Positions 63,450 to 64,000 of a DNA stretch of 64,000 nucleotides are shown piece by piece. The notes beneath the pieces are model-generated. The model made no database searches, was not told the origin of the DNA, and saw only the letters and a list, made by a program, of their open reading frames with translations. The stretch spans positions 1 through 64,000 of the forward strand of contig CAWBPA010000015.1 in the NCBI GenBank assembly GCA_963790545.1. The letters are read 5' to 3'. Made by a program: the position numbers and the translations under genes. How positions within the stretch are numbered: position 1 is the first letter of the stretch; every line of letters starts with the position of its first letter. The stretch comes from DATBJG01 sp963790545 (GTDB taxonomy: Bacteria; Acidobacteriota; Vicinamibacteria; Vicinamibacterales; JAMQPK01).

Positions 63450-64000
63450 TCATCGCACATTGGCCTTCTCCCAGGCACGAACTCTTCGCCGGCCTTCGTC
63501 GAAAATCCGCTCGTAGTTGCCCCGGCGCACCTTGAGGCTCGCGTCGGGCGTCAGCTGCCGCCACACGGGCGCCCACATGTCGAATACGGCAAAGTACGGG
63601 GTCGGGCCAGATGGCGCGACGGTGTCGGTGCCGAACAGGAACCGGTCCGGGTACTTGTTGAGCATCGTCGAAACGCGTGCCATGGACTCTGACGACGCCA
63701 CCGCGTACTTGGCAACCTCGTCCCATGAAATGTCGAAATTCACATGCGTAAACGCGGGGTCCGTCACCATTGATTCGATGATCTGGACCTGCGCGGGATT
63801 GCGTTCGGCCGCCTCTGCGGAAGCCCGAACCGGGTGAACGATGCGGCCCAGCCCGACGTGGGCCCAGATGATCGTCGTCTTGGGATGTCGCTTGAGCAGC
63901 GCTTTCATCTGTGTCAGGTAGACCGGCTCCGCGTCCTCCTTCGCGAACGGCATGTCGATGTCGTTGTGGATAATGACGACGAGGCCGGTCTCGGCTGCAA
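63450..64000 (-). CDS. Amidohydrolase-2 family metal-dependent hydrolase, partial
   Basis: C-terminal 183 codons; the start lies beyond the right edge. The visible part begins TGLVVIIHNDIDMPFAKEDA, with the metal-binding histidine in IIHND. It continues with HPKTTIIWAHVGLGRIVHPV, THVNFDISWDEVAKY and FLFGTDTVAP, with the last-strand aspartate. This is the TIM-barrel amidohydrolase-2 group, which includes decarboxylases and lactone hydrolases. It is the first visible gene of the operon with the porin, glutaminase and DUF481 genes. Confidence 0.85.
   Translation of the reverse strand, partial: AAETGLVVIIHNDIDMPFAKEDAEPVYLTQMKALLKRHPKTTIIWAHVGLGRIVHPVRASAEAAERNPAQVQIIESMVTDPAFTHVNFDISWDEVAKYAVASSESMARVSTMLNKYPDRFLFGTDTVAPSGPTPYFAVFDMWAPVWRQLTPDASLKVRRGNYERIFDEGRRRVRAWEKANVR

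Overview
The window is about 62-65% GC DNA from a bacterium that is most likely an acidobacterium of the Vicinamibacteria type. The evidence is the company of genes: a large two-part FtsX permease directly behind a PadR regulator (the ADOP arrangement), serine/threonine kinases fused to TolB-type beta-propellers, two TonB-dependent receptors with an N-terminal carboxypeptidase-like domain, and DUF1206, DUF3303 and DUF3830 proteins. This is inference from gene families, not from a marker gene.

Layout. 1-2.1 kb (minus strand): a PaoABC-like molybdenum hydroxylase operon running off the left edge. 2.2-3.3 kb: an alpha/beta-hydrolase gene whose nucleophile is glycine, between two diverged direct repeats. 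3.3-5.7 kb: an AraC regulator and a membrane metallophosphoesterase with one frameshift. 5.9-9.0 kb: a MoxR ATPase, a metallopeptidase/VWA protein and a membrane protein. 9.25-14.0 kb: an intact purine catabolic operon (OHCU decarboxylase, urate oxidase, HIU hydrolase, allantoate amidohydrolase, allantoinase, DUF3830). 14.1-17.1 kb: permease and PadR pair.

17.6-46.8 kb is a patchwork marked by three tRNA-Arg(UCU) sequences in the same orientation (17.6, 34.5, 46.8 kb). Only the last folds perfectly; the other two join a foreign 5' half to the same anticodon-loop/3' sequence, as expected for recombination inside the tRNA. Intact genes here include lon, a VKOR-type oxidoreductase, a tandem nitroreductase, DUF1206, an unusual kinase-PAS protein and a kinase-TolB protein. 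Between them lie many broken genes: bacilliredoxin, a CPXCG zinc ribbon with a stop inside its motif, a clpX tail, an XRE regulator fused end to end with another gene fragment, a second molybdenum hydroxylase operon with many frameshifts, a TIR-STAND-WD40 defence-type gene split into inverted pieces, and a frameshifted tyrosine recombinase. Several genes shorter than 60 codons are also present.

46.9-59.9 kb looks like a regulated outer-membrane uptake locus: a TonB-dependent receptor (minus), MOSC and VOC proteins, two AraC regulators, a broken sigma-54 activator, a second TonB-dependent receptor, a histidine kinase with a substrate-binding-protein-like periplasmic sensor, a NarL-type response regulator and an overlapping stand-alone receiver. 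59.9-64 kb (minus) is an apparent operon of amidohydrolase, porin, periplasmic glutaminase and DUF481 outer-membrane protein.

A caution: several frameshifts in otherwise well-preserved genes are single-base changes, often in short homopolymers, and could be assembly errors. Those in the 27.7-31.4 kb operon are too dense for that alone when the neighbouring 1.7-kb nitroreductase gene is clean.
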